The notes: a model not told the origin generated them from the sequence alone. Shown: positions 33,609 to 41,904, counted from the first letter of the stretch. The stretch is 64,000 nt of DNA from Myxococcales bacterium (GCA_020633625.1 JACKDJ010000005.1:1-64000), one strand, 5' to 3'. A program made the numbers and translations.

Positions 33609-34865
33609 ATGCGCAGCACGCCGCCATCACTCCCCAAGCGCCCCGGCTCCTCGCGTACCGTCGCGACGTGGTCGCGCGACACGGGTGGCCCGTCACCGCT
33701 GCCCGCGCTCGCGGCCTCGGCGCTCCTCGCGGCCACGGGTTGTGGTGACGTGGCAGGGACCCCGAGCGACCCTGCTGGAGGCGACGCGTCGGCATCGTTC
33801 GACACCCAGATTGCGGCCGATACCGCCGAGCTGGACGGGTCGCGGAGCGACGACACCGCGCTGGACGCGCCACGCGACGAAGGCGACGCGACCGCCGACT
33901 CGCGGAGCGACGACGACGGTGGGGTTGAGAGCGATGCCACCACCGACCGGCTATCGTTTGTGGCGGTGACGTTCAACACGGGGACTACTCCCGGCCTGGC
34001 GCACGACGGCGACCCGGATGACGGGTATGGCAGCGCGCAGGCGGCGATGTCTGACGAGTGGTACGGGAACGGGCTCTCGTGGCGCCCGGTCATCGACGAC
34101 GCGGCGGAGTTCTTCGCGTCGGTAGACGCCGACGTCGTCGTCTTTCAAGAGATCTTCTGGCCAGGAGACTGCGCCGAGATCCCCGCGGAGCAACGCCAAG
34201 GCTTCGTCTGCGAGGGCTGGTCGCCCGGCGACCCCAGCGTCGCTGAGCTCGTGCTCGGCGAGGGGTGGCAGGTGATGTGCAACCCCGGCAAGCCCGACAA
34301 GTGCGCGGCGGTGCGTCGGTCGTTTGGTTCGTTTCGCGGCTGCGTCGACGATTTCTGTTTGGAAGGGATGGACGGCGCGACCGTGCCGGGGTGCGGGAGC
34401 GGCGCGCGGGTGGGACGTGCGGTGATTGACACCGTTCGCGGACCCACATTGACGTTGGTGAACTTTCACGGCTCGTCGGGCTTCGACGAGGAGTCGATGG
34501 GCTGCCGCGTGCAGCAGGTCGCGCAGGTCTTCGACGAGCTCGCTGACGGCGCGCCCGCGATCGGCGCCCCACCGAACCTGATCATGGGCGACCTGAACAC
34601 GGACCCGGGCAGAATGACTGAGTCGGACCCCAGCGCAGCTGCCTGGGTGGACCGCGTCGCGGCCGCAAGCATGCACTTCGTCTCGGCGGTCGGCGCCGAC
34701 GCGCCGGCGTCATACGCGGGGTTCTTCGACATCGACCACGTGATCTCTGACGACCTAGTCGGCACGTGCTGGATCGCCGGAATCAGCGACGGACACCCGC
34801 GCGTGACGTCGACGACCTACTTCGACCACTCGCCCGTCGTCTGTTCCCTGACCCTCGAAGACTGA
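33609..34865 (+). CDS. Exported endonuclease/exonuclease/phosphatase-family lipoprotein
   Basis: A 418-residue lipoprotein. A hydrophobic segment ends in LLAATGC (lipobox Cys about 45), an Asp/Ser-rich linker follows, and an EEP-fold domain starts near residue 115: VAVTFNTGTTP, DVVVFQEIFW with the metal-binding Glu, TLVNFHGSS, LIMGDLNTDPG (catalytic Asp/Asn), FDIDHVIS and FDHSPVVCSL (terminal Asp-His pair). The full set of metal and catalytic motifs is present, so it is probably an active phosphodiesterase acting on phospholipid or inositol phosphates outside the cytoplasm; the substrate is unknown. The n-region before the hydrophobic core is long (about 30 residues). A GTG two codons upstream at 33603 is an equal candidate for the start. 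Confidence 0.88.
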   Translation: MRSTPPSLPKRPGSSRTVATWSRDTGGPSPLPALAASALLAATGCGDVAGTPSDPAGGDASASFDTQIAADTAELDGSRSDDTALDAPRDEGDATADSRSDDDGGVESDATTDRLSFVAVTFNTGTTPGLAHDGDPDDGYGSAQAAMSDEWYGNGLSWRPVIDDAAEFFASVDADVVVFQEIFWPGDCAEIPAEQRQGFVCEGWSPGDPSVAELVLGEGWQVMCNPGKPDKCAAVRRSFGSFRGCVDDFCLEGMDGATVPGCGSGARVGRAVIDTVRGPTLTLVNFHGSSGFDEESMGCRVQQVAQVFDELADGAPAIGAPPNLIMGDLNTDPGRMTESDPSAAAWVDRVAAASMHFVSAVGADAPASYAGFFDIDHVISDDLVGTCWIAGISDGHPRVTSTTYFDHSPVVCSLTLED

Positions 34866-34892
34866 CTGTCCCCCGCAACCGATGAGGCTCCG

Positions 34893-35255
34893 ATGAGAGT
34901 TGGCTATGTGGTTTTGTATGTGAACGACGCCGAAGCGTGTCGGCGGTTCTGGGTCGACCAGATCGGCATGGTCGAGAAGCGGCGCCAGGCGGCGGGGCCG
35001 TTCGAGATCGTACAGGTCGGCTTTCCGGATCAGCCCTTCGCGCTCGAGCTCGTCCCGCTCGAGCTGATGAAGGAGAACCCCGACGGCCTAGACCTCGCCA
35101 CTCCGTCTATGTGCTTTCACGTCGACGACCTCGACGCCACACACGCGACCCTGGTGGGGCGTGGCGTGCAGGCCTCGCCAGTGGGCGAGCACTTCGGCAC
35201 CCGCAACTTCGCGTTCTCCGATCCCGAGGGGCGCTGGTTCGCGGTGACGGGGTAG
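34893..35255 (+). CDS. Glyoxalase/VOC-family protein
   Basis: A 120-residue cytoplasmic protein made of the two beta-alpha-beta-beta-beta modules of the vicinal oxygen chelate fold. VGYVVLYVNDAEACRRFWVD opens it and SMCFHVDDLDATHATLVGRG starts the second module. It ends in FAFSDPEGRWFAVTG. A His (FHVDD) and Glu residues are placed as metal ligands. Such single-domain members include antibiotic-resistance and lactoylglutathione lyase-like enzymes; nothing here picks one. It follows the EEP gene by 27 bases on the same strand. Confidence 0.88.
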   Translation: MRVGYVVLYVNDAEACRRFWVDQIGMVEKRRQAAGPFEIVQVGFPDQPFALELVPLELMKENPDGLDLATPSMCFHVDDLDATHATLVGRGVQASPVGEHFGTRNFAFSDPEGRWFAVTG

Positions 35256-35371
35256 TGAGAGCGGGGCGGGGGGTGGCTACCCGGACCCGGTAGGGCTGTC
35301 GCCCGCTCCTCCCTGCGGGTGCGTGGCGGTGCGCAACGACTCGAGTCTCAACGACGACGCCACACAAGCAC

Positions 35372-35824
35372 TCAGCGTCGTAGGTTGGTGAGGACCTCGA
35401 TGTCTGCGGCGTCCTTCTGTCGTCCAGACGCCCGCTTGTTCGCGAGCAGCTCGGGCAGACCGATGTAGCTGACCTGCAGTCCGTCGAGGTCACCTTCGAT
35501 CCGGCCGCGCCAGACATCTTCGAAGTCGACTCCGCTGATGCTCGTAAGCAGGTCGATGCGGTTCGGCGGCCGCCCAAGCGCGACCATGCGGTCTGGCGTC
35601 GCGAGCTCTTCCGCCTCCGCGGCGCCGACCTCAAACCCGAAGCCCCGAAGAGCCGTCACCACCCTCTGAGCGTTCTCGCGACTCGGCCGAACGAGCACGT
35701 CGATGTCACCGGTGAACCGCGGGTAGCCATGGTACGCGACAGCATGGCCGCCCACGATGACGAACTCAGCGCCGCTCGAGTTCAACAACCCGATGAACTC
35801 GTTCAAGTCGTTGGCCAGCCTCAC
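35372..35824 (-). CDS. DUF6036-type nucleotidyltransferase, possible toxin partner
   Basis: A 150-residue nucleotidyltransferase-fold protein. FVIVGGHAVAYHGYPRFTGDIDVLVRPS (residues about 21-48) contains the GGxAxxxHGxxRxTxDxD pattern with the metal-binding Asp pair; NRIDLLTSISGVDFED and LPELLANKRASGRQKDAADI complete the family profile, with the typical Lys/Asp ending. It starts at a GTG with GGGAG seven bases upstream, 59 bases inside the end of the preceding small gene. Such pairs are often listed as AbiEii- or MNT-like toxin-antitoxin modules; the pairing is seen here, the activity is inferred. Confidence 0.85.
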   Translation of the reverse strand: MRLANDLNEFIGLLNSSGAEFVIVGGHAVAYHGYPRFTGDIDVLVRPSRENAQRVVTALRGFGFEVGAAEAEELATPDRMVALGRPPNRIDLLTSISGVDFEDVWRGRIEGDLDGLQVSYIGLPELLANKRASGRQKDAADIEVLTNLRR

Positions 35825-35972
35825 CGAAGGACTCCCGGTAACGTTGGACCAACTCCAACAGGATCGCCATCCGCTCCTGCGGAGTCAGCGAGTGGTAGTA
35901 TTCGACGTCAGCGCGGTCGGCGGCGTCGAACGAGGTGAAGATTTGAAGCTCGCGCGGGCGAGTAGACGTCAT
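35766..35972 (-). CDS. Small partner protein of the nucleotidyltransferase
   Basis: A 68-residue acidic/basic helical protein, MTSTRPRELQIFTSFDAADR... with DVEYYHSLTPQERMAILLEL. The YYxxLTPxERxxxLLEL pattern is typical of the small proteins encoded directly before DUF6036 nucleotidyltransferases. Its last 59 bases overlap the nucleotidyltransferase gene in another frame, which implies tight coupling and a fixed protein ratio. It may neutralise or tether its partner; that is an inference. The ATG at 35972 is chosen; a longer open frame to about 36104 has no pattern of its own. Confidence 0.8.
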   Translation of the reverse strand: MTSTRPRELQIFTSFDAADRADVEYYHSLTPQERMAILLELVQRYRESFGEAGQRLERVHRVVELERR

Positions 35973-36234
35973 GGCGTGGACGGTAGCGTCGCGTCGAGTC
36001 CGCGGCAAGCCCGACGTCCGCGGCTGCGTCGCGGGGCTACCGGCAGCATCTCCCGCGAAGTGCGCGGGTGTGAGCACTTCGATCACGTCAGCCGGCGCGC
36101 CCACTCCTAGCTGGTCGAGATTCAGGGAGGCCCGGGATCCACACTCGCGCGATCACGGCTCGCCGTGCCCGCGGCGGGTCGACAGAGTCGGTGTCGTGCC
36201 GTCCCCGCTGCCGTTCGCAGACCTGCGAACAACG

Positions 36235-36579
36235 TCACTCTACGCGTCGTGCGTACTTCAGGGCGTCGAGAAGTCCGCCACTCGTCTGCCAAAGTCCGAC
36301 CACGAGCGCTGTTGCCGTCGCCATCAGGGCTCCACGCGGCATGTAGCCGCTGAAGAAACAGAAGACGCCCACCCCCCCTGCGGCGAGTGCTAGAATCCCG
36401 CGGTTCAGCTGTGCCTTGGCGTCCTGTTTCAGCACCTCCCAGTACTCTCTGCGGACGAGCCCCAGTATCTCCGAGCGTCTCTCTGCACCAACACCGGATG
36501 GCCTGAGCGACTCCTCAACTTCTTCGAGGCTACGGCCCCCTGCGATCTGCGAGCGGGCACACACGATCGGAGACGGCAC
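36235..36579 (-). CDS. Small membrane protein of unknown function
   Basis: A 114-residue protein: an N-terminal soluble helical part (ARSQIAGGRSLEEVEESLRP, then a hinge and RRSEILGLVRREYWEVL) and two hydrophobic segments (about 62-80 and 84-104) separated by a short GYMPRG loop. The C terminus (LLDALKYARRVE) is cytoplasmic if both helices cross. The pattern of short polar 'G.S.eEVe..L' plus two helices is seen in many uncharacterised proteins; I cannot name a family. It starts at a GTG. The 262 bases between it and the small partner gene hold a short inverted repeat (CGAAGTG...CACTTCG near 36055-36085) and nothing else I recognise. Confidence 0.6.
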   Translation of the reverse strand: MPSPIVCARSQIAGGRSLEEVEESLRPSGVGAERRSEILGLVRREYWEVLKQDAKAQLNRGILALAAGGVGVFCFFSGYMPRGALMATATALVVGLWQTSGGLLDALKYARRVE

Positions 36580-36781
36580 GGACCCTCGTGTCGGTTGGAC
36601 GTTCGTACGCGCCGCGACTGTCAGCGCGGATTCGGGGCGTCAACGCACTGGGCATGGCCGTCGCGGGATCGCTATGCTTCGCGAAGCGTGCGCGACGGCA
36701 ACTCCGCGCCAGTTTCGTGGGAGGCGCTGTCCCTGTATTCGGCGCGCTCCTTGTCACCCTCGACTCACACCTCGACCACGC

Positions 36782-37282
36782 ATGACGACGCGATCCTCTC
36801 CTCGAGCTACGAAGCGCGTCCCATCTACGGGCGCCACCGCCGGTCCGGCCGAGGGCGTGGCGGAGCTCCCGGTGGCGATGAGCAGCAAGGCGAGCCGGGC
36901 GAAGGCCGCAGATGGCGACAAGCCCGTGTTCGCATACATCGCCAGCTTGCCGCAGCCCCAGCGCGCAATCGCCGAGCGGATCGACGCCCTTGCATCGAGG
37001 ACCCTGCCCGACCTCCGCCGTTCCGTGAAGTGGGGCATGGCGTACTACGGCGTCGACGGAGGCTGGTGTTTCTGCTCCGGCGCATTCGCCGGCCATGTGA
37101 AGGTGATGTTCATCCGTGGCACAGAGCTCACTCCGGAGCCGCCAGTGACGCCGGTCGCGATGGGCAGGGCGACGCGAGGGGTCGAGCCCGAGTCGGTGGA
37201 CGAGTTGGACGAACACCAGTTGGCCGCCTGGATGGCGCAGGCGGCGACGATGCCCTTCGTCGGCGGACGGAGAGCGCGGTGA
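36782..37282 (+). CDS. DUF1801 domain protein
   Basis: Up to 166 residues. The C-terminal 130 match the DUF1801 fold: FAYIASLPQPQRAIAERIDAL, then LPDLRRSVKWGMAYYGVDG and a strand pair GHVKVMFIRGTELTPEPPV, with an end rich in Glu and Asp. The family binds small ligands or iron-siderophore-like compounds in related YdeI/frataxin-like folds, but its role is generally unknown. The first 32 residues are Thr/Arg/Pro-rich and unlikely to be part of the fold; the ATG at 36878 (MSSKASRAKAADGDK) is a good alternative start. It is distantly related to the broken gene at 29953. The gene stands alone. Confidence 0.72.
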   Translation: MTTRSSPRATKRVPSTGATAGPAEGVAELPVAMSSKASRAKAADGDKPVFAYIASLPQPQRAIAERIDALASRTLPDLRRSVKWGMAYYGVDGGWCFCSGAFAGHVKVMFIRGTELTPEPPVTPVAMGRATRGVEPESVDELDEHQLAAWMAQAATMPFVGGRRAR

Positions 37283-37534
37283 CGGCGTCGTGTGGCGACG
37301 ACGGAGAGCAGCACCGGCCCCGTCGCAGTCCGACCGACGGGAGTGCCCCCAGGGCGACGCGCGGCCGACAGCCCCCCGCGAACGCCCGCGGCGGCGGCCG
37401 CAAATCGTCGCCGCCACGGTGTTCCGATCTGAGCTCGGCGCTCAGCCCAGCCCACCCGCCCGAGGGTAGTGTGCCCAGCCCCGCCCACCCTCCGCCCACC
37501 CGCCCGAGGGTAGTGTGCCCGGCGCTCAGCTCCG

Positions 37535-37937
37535 CCCACCCGCCCGAGGGTAGTGTGCCGCGGTGACCAAACGGCGTCGGTTCGCTCGTCTGCCCCCCGA
37601 GGCTCCGCGCCCGAGTTTGCGCCAACTCGCGGTTCCGAGCGGCCGTCGAGCCATCAGAGTCTCGCCCCGCCACGCGTCTGCACCCGCCGGGTGCGGTTAG
37701 TCGGGACGCAGAGATTCACCGCGCCTCGCGGCGCTGCGGATCCCCCTGACTGCTTGGATACGACGCGGCGCGGTCAGCCGACCGCGGCACCTGCAAATCG
37801 ACGCAGCCACCACGTTCCGAGCGGAAACACGGCCTTCAGTCCCGCGCGCCAGTCCTTCAGCGCCGCGTAGTAGCTCTCGCGAAACGCTTGCAACGCGCGG
37901 ACCGCGTCGATGCGCTCTCGCTTCACGCGGGCCGCGA
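37535..37937. repeat. Direct duplication, copy A (matches 38042-38445)
   Basis: This 403-base segment is nearly identical to 38042-38445: I count about a dozen substitutions and one single-base indel. It runs from a REP unit through about 210 bases of non-coding DNA into the last 164 bases of a transposase gene, where the match stops abruptly. Copy B sits at the 3' end of the intact transposase gene, so copy A is the derived one. Confidence 0.88.
37774..37937 (-). pseudogene. Truncated 3' end of a RAYT-like transposase gene
   Basis: Minus-strand translation gives ARVKRERIDAVRALQAF, then YYAALKDWRAGLKAVFPLGT and RRFAGAAVG with a stop. This equals the last 54 residues of the intact gene at 38282 except for a few changes (Pro to Arg in the WWLPRF region). 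The reading frame is still open but the first 240 codons are missing, so it is a dead fragment carried by the direct duplication. Confidence 0.85.
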
Positions 37938-38041
37938 GTCTTGCGCTCAGCCACGCCCACCCGCCCGAGGGTAGTGTGCCGTGATGACCAAGCGGGGTCC
38001 GGTCAGCTCAGCTCCGCCCACCCGCCCTCAGCTCAGCCCCA

Positions 38042-38445
38042 CCCACCCGCCCGAGGGTAGTGTGCCGCGGTGACCAAACGGCGTCGGTTCGCTCGTCTGC
38101 CCCCCGAGGGTCCGCGCTCGAGTTTGCGCCAACTCGCGCTTCCGAGCGGCCGGCGAGCCATCAGAGTCTCGCACCGCCACGCGTCTGCACCCGCCGGGTG
38201 CGGTTGCTCGGGACGCAGAGATCCACCGCGCCTCGCGGCGCTGCGGATCCCCCTGACTGCTTTGGATTCGACGCGGCGCGGTCAGCCGACCGCGGCACCT
38301 GCAAATCGAGGCAGCCACCACGTTCCGAGCGGAAACACGGCCTTCAGCCCCGCGCGCCAGTCCTTCAGCGCCGCGTAGTAGCTCTCGCGAAACGCTTGCA
38401 ACGCGCGGATCGCGTCGATGCGCTCTCGCTTCACGCGGGCCGCGA
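38042..38445. repeat. Direct duplication, copy B (matches 37535-37937)
   Basis: The second copy of the ~400-base duplication. It starts with the fifth REP unit and ends inside the intact transposase gene. The two copies are in the same orientation with a 507-508 base offset, and 104 bases separate them. Confidence 0.88.
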
Positions 38446-39169
38446 TCGTTGGACGCAGCCGAAACCACTCTTCGAACTTCGCGGTGCGGCGGCCCAGAGC
38501 CGCCTGTCTGCAACGGTCAGCGCCCATCACCGACCGGTCCTGCGCCCTTCGCTCGGTACGGAGCTCCCGCTCCTTCGCGCGCAGGTTCTCCTCCAGGAGC
38601 GCGACGTAGCCGTCCCGACCGAGGTGCGCGAACTCGGGTGGGACCTCGAAGCAGAGCTCTACGGACTCCTGCATCGACCCGCCCTCGCGGAAGAAGAAGT
38701 CCGGGCGCTTGGCGGTGATCGTCGTCCCGACGTCACGCGGACGGATGAGCAAGCCGGGGTAGTCCGTCGCCCGGTTCACCAGGTCCGCGGCGACCGGGTT
38801 GGCCACGATGTAGATGAGGCGTCGCATCAGGTCGTCCGGAGACTCCGGGCGCAGCAGGTGATATCCGTCGCCCGACCAGAACTTGTCGTCCATGCCTTGC
38901 TCTGCGTTCAACGCGCGCGCCAAAAGCGAGTTCACGTACTGGATAAACTCCGGAAGTCGCCCATCGCGGTCCCTCCCCGCAAGGTGGTAGTGCGTAGTCA
39001 TCGCGACCACCGCATACAACGTGATGTTGTAACGTGCAGCTGCCACGCCGACGATGTACAGGATCGCGTTCTTGATCACTGGCGTCGGTAGCAGCCTAAA
39101 GGTGCGCGCGAACGTGCGCGTGCACACTTCGAAGTTCGTGTTCGGGAGGATCTGTCGTGGGGGCGTCAT
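38282..39169 (-). CDS. REP-associated/IS200-like transposase (RAYT-like, HUH Y1 type)
   Basis: A 295-residue protein of the TnpA_REP type. The metal-binding HUH motif is AMTTHYHLAGRD (His-Tyr-His, about residue 59). FIQYVNSLLARALN lies where Y1 enzymes carry the catalytic Tyr; the Tyr of QYVNS is a candidate, but the register is uncertain. DKFWSGDGYHLL and LMRRLIYIVANPVAADLVNRA are typical of this group, which has a long C-terminal extension. RAYTs nick single-stranded REP hairpins at the lagging strand and are thought to spread them. The gene stands alone with REP clusters on both sides in opposite orientation, which supports the assignment. No terminal IS ends or target duplication were found. 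Confidence 0.85.
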   Translation of the reverse strand: MTPPRQILPNTNFEVCTRTFARTFRLLPTPVIKNAILYIVGVAAARYNITLYAVVAMTTHYHLAGRDRDGRLPEFIQYVNSLLARALNAEQGMDDKFWSGDGYHLLRPESPDDLMRRLIYIVANPVAADLVNRATDYPGLLIRPRDVGTTITAKRPDFFFREGGSMQESVELCFEVPPEFAHLGRDGYVALLEENLRAKERELRTERRAQDRSVMGADRCRQAALGRRTAKFEEWFRLRPTIAARVKRERIDAIRALQAFRESYYAALKDWRAGLKAVFPLGTWWLPRFAGAAVG

Positions 39170-39234
39170 CGGCGGCTCCGGTGTCGGGTCGCTCCTCTTC
39201 GGCGCCGGGACGCAGTCGGTGCGTTGGCGACCTC

Positions 39235-39453
39235 GAAACTGGCTTCGGGCGGGTCATCCGCGCCGGCCCGGGGCAGCCCGCGTTGGCGACCCTCGAAAGT
39301 ACCTTCGGGCGGGTGCCCGGGTAGGGTCGTCCGAAACTACCTTCGGGCGGGAGCCCGGGTAGCCCGGGGCAGCCCGCGTTGGCGACCCTCGAAAGTACCT
39401 TCGGGCGGGTGCCCGGGTGGGGTCGTCCGAAACTACCTTCGGGCGGGTGCCCC
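39235..39453 (+). repeat. REP cluster upstream of the transposase gene (five copies)
   Basis: Five copies of the core (C/G)TACCTTCGGGCGGG followed by (T/A)GCCCGGGT lie at 39235-39254 (degenerate), 39295-39322, 39333-39360, 39391-39418 and 39429-39453. They are grouped as a 96-base tandem unit (39267-39362 and 39363-39452). The CGGGCGGG.GCCCGGG stretch can fold into a short hairpin. The core equals that of the downstream cluster but reads on the opposite strand. The stretch 39170-39652 contains no gene; its remaining part, 39454-39613, shows nothing I recognise. Confidence 0.82.
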
Positions 39454-39613
39454 GCCCCACAGCGCGGCGACCGGCGGGTGCTCGAATGCGCCGCGACCCC
39501 AGTCGCGCCCTGTCAGACTTTGGGCGCTGCGCTGCGGGATCGCGCGGCGCGCCGGCACTCGAGGTCGCTTCCTTGGTGACTTGGCGCCCCAAACCACGCC
39601 GACCCCAAAGTCG

Positions 39614-39646
39614 AATCGCCCGCAAGTCTTCGACTTGCGGGCGATT
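39614..39646 (-). terminator. Hairpin terminator of the tRNA-Asp gene
   Basis: A perfect 15-bp stem (AATCGCCCGCAAGTC and its complement) with a three-base loop starts seven bases after the tRNA 3' end. The minus strand continues with CGACTTTGGGG, a weak T tract. The position and strength fit an intrinsic terminator. Confidence 0.75.
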
Positions 39647-39652
39647 CTGAGG

Positions 39653-39726
<74 letters not shown>

Positions 39727-39788
39727 TGGTGCTTCTGCCGTAGGCGAACCGTAGGCTTCGGCGGGGTCCTTCTCTCGAAGGGAGCGCG

Positions 39789-39818
39789 GATATATCCTGC
39801 GCCCGGATCGGCCGTCAA
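39789..39818 (-). promoter_or_regulatory. Sigma-70-type promoter of tRNA-Asp
   Basis: On the minus strand TTGACG (39818-39813) and TATATC (39794-39789) are 18 bases apart, about 62 bases before the tRNA 5' end. The spacing and both hexamers are close to consensus, which is notable in such GC-rich DNA. Confidence 0.7.
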
Positions 39819-39980
39819 GTTCTTTTTTCTGGGTCGGCGCGGATCGTGATCGGGTGCCTGCGAGCCGGGCGGCGCCGACGGCGGGCGCGGCGGGGGCGGG
39901 CTCCGGGACGCTGCAAACTGGCTGCCGCACGCTCGGGGGGCTACGATCCGGGCGCGCGATTCGCTCCCGCCGAGGCCGCC

Positions 39981-41741
39981 TTGCGCCAGCTCGCCACCAT
40001 CTTCGCTCTCGTCGCCGCGATCATCGCCGTCTCTGCCTGCGAGGAGCGCGGGCCGTCGGGGCCGGTCCGGATCTCTGCGCCCGCGCCGCCCGGCACCGCC
40101 GACCCGGCCAACGCGCCGCCGCCGCTCCCGTTCGAGGGGGTGCCAGCCGAAGCCGAGGAGAATGTTCGGGCGTGCATCGTCGGAGCGCCCGAGGCTTGTG
40201 ACCTCGTCGTCGCCGCCAGCGTCGGCGCAGACCAGGCGGCTCCCGAGTGGGTGCTCGACGCGCTGGCGCTCGCCTGCGAGGCGCAGCCTGCGGCCTGCCC
40301 CACCCTCGCCTCGTTGCTCTCGGACCCGGCGAAGGCGGGCTTCGACCCGATGCGCGCGCGCGACGTCGCGATGACTGCGTGCGCTGCCGGCGTGCCCGCG
40401 GGGTGCGACGCGGTGCTGGCGCTTCATGCGCGGCTGTGGCGCGACCGGGCGACCCTCCCGGACGGGGTGGAGCTGCCCGAGCCCGATGACACGGCGGCTG
40501 CGCTGCTGGCCGGCTGCGAGGCCGGATCGGCGCCCGCATGCCACGCCACGGCGACGGCGATGAGCGACGAGCTGCTCGGGCACATCGACGCCGTGAACGC
40601 CGCGCGGCTGTTCGACCGCGCCTGCACCGCCGGATTCATCCCGAGCTGCGGCCGGCTCGCCGGAGCGTACGCGTCCGGGGCCGGCGTCCTCCCCGACGGC
40701 AACCTCGCGGCGACCCTCGGACAGCGCGCCTGTGACGGGGGCGATCCGCCCGGCTGCAAGATCCTCGGTGACCTGCTCGCCGCCGGCGACGTGGTCGAGA
40801 AGGACGAGACTCGCGCCGTCGAGCTCTACGAGCGCGCCTGCGACGGGGGGCTGATGACCGCGTGTCGCGCCCTCGCCCGAATGCTGCGCGACGGGCTGGG
40901 TGTCGAGCGCGACATCGACCGCGCGCGCGACCTGTTCCAGCAGGCTTGCGACGAGGGTGTCATCGTCGCTTGCCGCGACCTCGGCCGGGTTCTCCAGGCC
41001 GGTGAGACCCACGCGCGCGATCTGTACGGCGCGACGTGCGACCAGGGAGACGCCGCGAGCTGCCTCGAGATCGGCCGCATGCTGCGCGACGCGGCCGGCG
41101 GAGACCGAGACCTCGCCGGTGCCGCGCACCGCTTCCAGCAGGGCTGCAACGCCGGCGGCGCGGCTGCCTGCGTCGAGCTCGCGCGGATGCTCGTCGACGG
41201 CGACGGGGTCGAGCGCGACCGCGACGCGGCGCGTGACCTGCTCGTCCGGGCCTGCGACGGAGACAACGGCGCGGGGTGTCGCGAGCTCGGCGTGCTGTAT
41301 CGGCGCGGCCGCGGCGTGACGCGCGACGCCGCGACCGCGGCCCTGAAGTTCGACCGGGCCTGCCAGCTAGGAGACGGCTGGGGCTGCCACGAACTCGGCG
41401 AGGCGTTCGCCCAAGGCGCCGGCGTTCGCGCGGATCGTAGCGCGGCGCGCGACGCGTTCAACCGCGCGTGCGACCTCGGGGTTGGCTGGGGCTGCGCGCG
41501 GCTGGGAGACATGTATCGCGAGGGCGTCGACGGAGCCCCGAACGGCACCCGTGCTCTGGAGCTGTACGCGGGCGCCTGCGACGACACTCCGTGGGCGTGC
41601 GTGTTCGCCGGAGACATCACGCGGCGTGGCACCGGCGGCATCGCGCGCGACCGCGGCGCGTCGTGCGGCTGGTACGAGCGAGGCTGCAACGCCGGACTCG
41701 AGCAGGCGTGCGCGGCGGTACAGCGGTATTGCCCGCGCTGA
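39981..41741 (+). CDS. Sel1-repeat (Hcp-like) Cys-rich lipoprotein
   Basis: A 586-residue exported protein starting at TTG 39981 (GAGG five bases upstream). The signal peptide LRQLATIFALVAAIIAVSAC ends in a lipobox with Cys 20. After a Pro-rich linker the rest is a solenoid of Sel1-type alpha/alpha repeats of about 35 residues (e.g. YERACDGGLMTACRALAR, FQQACDEGVIVACRDLGR). Each repeat carries two Cys eight residues apart, which is the signature of Hcp (Helicobacter cysteine-rich) proteins whose repeats are each locked by a disulfide. About a dozen repeats are visible. It is probably a protein-interaction scaffold in the periplasm or on the surface; partners are unknown. A longer frame from 39846 would place the signal peptide internally. 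Confidence 0.88.
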   Translation: MRQLATIFALVAAIIAVSACEERGPSGPVRISAPAPPGTADPANAPPPLPFEGVPAEAEENVRACIVGAPEACDLVVAASVGADQAAPEWVLDALALACEAQPAACPTLASLLSDPAKAGFDPMRARDVAMTACAAGVPAGCDAVLALHARLWRDRATLPDGVELPEPDDTAAALLAGCEAGSAPACHATATAMSDELLGHIDAVNAARLFDRACTAGFIPSCGRLAGAYASGAGVLPDGNLAATLGQRACDGGDPPGCKILGDLLAAGDVVEKDETRAVELYERACDGGLMTACRALARMLRDGLGVERDIDRARDLFQQACDEGVIVACRDLGRVLQAGETHARDLYGATCDQGDAASCLEIGRMLRDAAGGDRDLAGAAHRFQQGCNAGGAAACVELARMLVDGDGVERDRDAARDLLVRACDGDNGAGCRELGVLYRRGRGVTRDAATAALKFDRACQLGDGWGCHELGEAFAQGAGVRADRSAARDAFNRACDLGVGWGCARLGDMYREGVDGAPNGTRALELYAGACDDTPWACVFAGDITRRGTGGIARDRGASCGWYERGCNAGLEQACAAVQRYCPR

Positions 41742-41904
41742 GACCGCGCCTCGCACGGCTCGTGCCGAGTTGCCGGGTGCCCGGCTATGCGAACTTCGAG
41801 GCGAAGTGCGCACCGACTGGAATTGGCGTCGCCACACGCTGGGTTAGAACCAGGATAGGCGCTAGACTGCGCATGCCGCCCCGGCATTCCCCACCGAGAG
41901 ACTC

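Larger units (their letters stand above)
37451..38066 (-). repeat. REP cluster downstream of the transposase gene (five copies)
   Basis: Five copies of one 25-base unit lie at 37451-37475, 37495-37519, 37535-37559, 37956-37980 and 38042-38066. Read on the minus strand the unit contains the core CTACCCTCGGGCGGGTGGG. The copies are exact as far as I can see, separated by 15-20 bases in the first three. They all have the same orientation. The non-coding stretch from 37283 to 38281 (1 kb) holds only these repeats, the duplicated segment described separately and a decayed trace of the transposase 3' end near 37383-37430. No gene is visible in it. Confidence 0.85.

Noticed and set aside
35973..36104. 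44-codon N-terminal extension of the small nucleotidyltransferase partner
   Set aside because: Composition changes abruptly at the ATG 35972 and the extension shows no family pattern.
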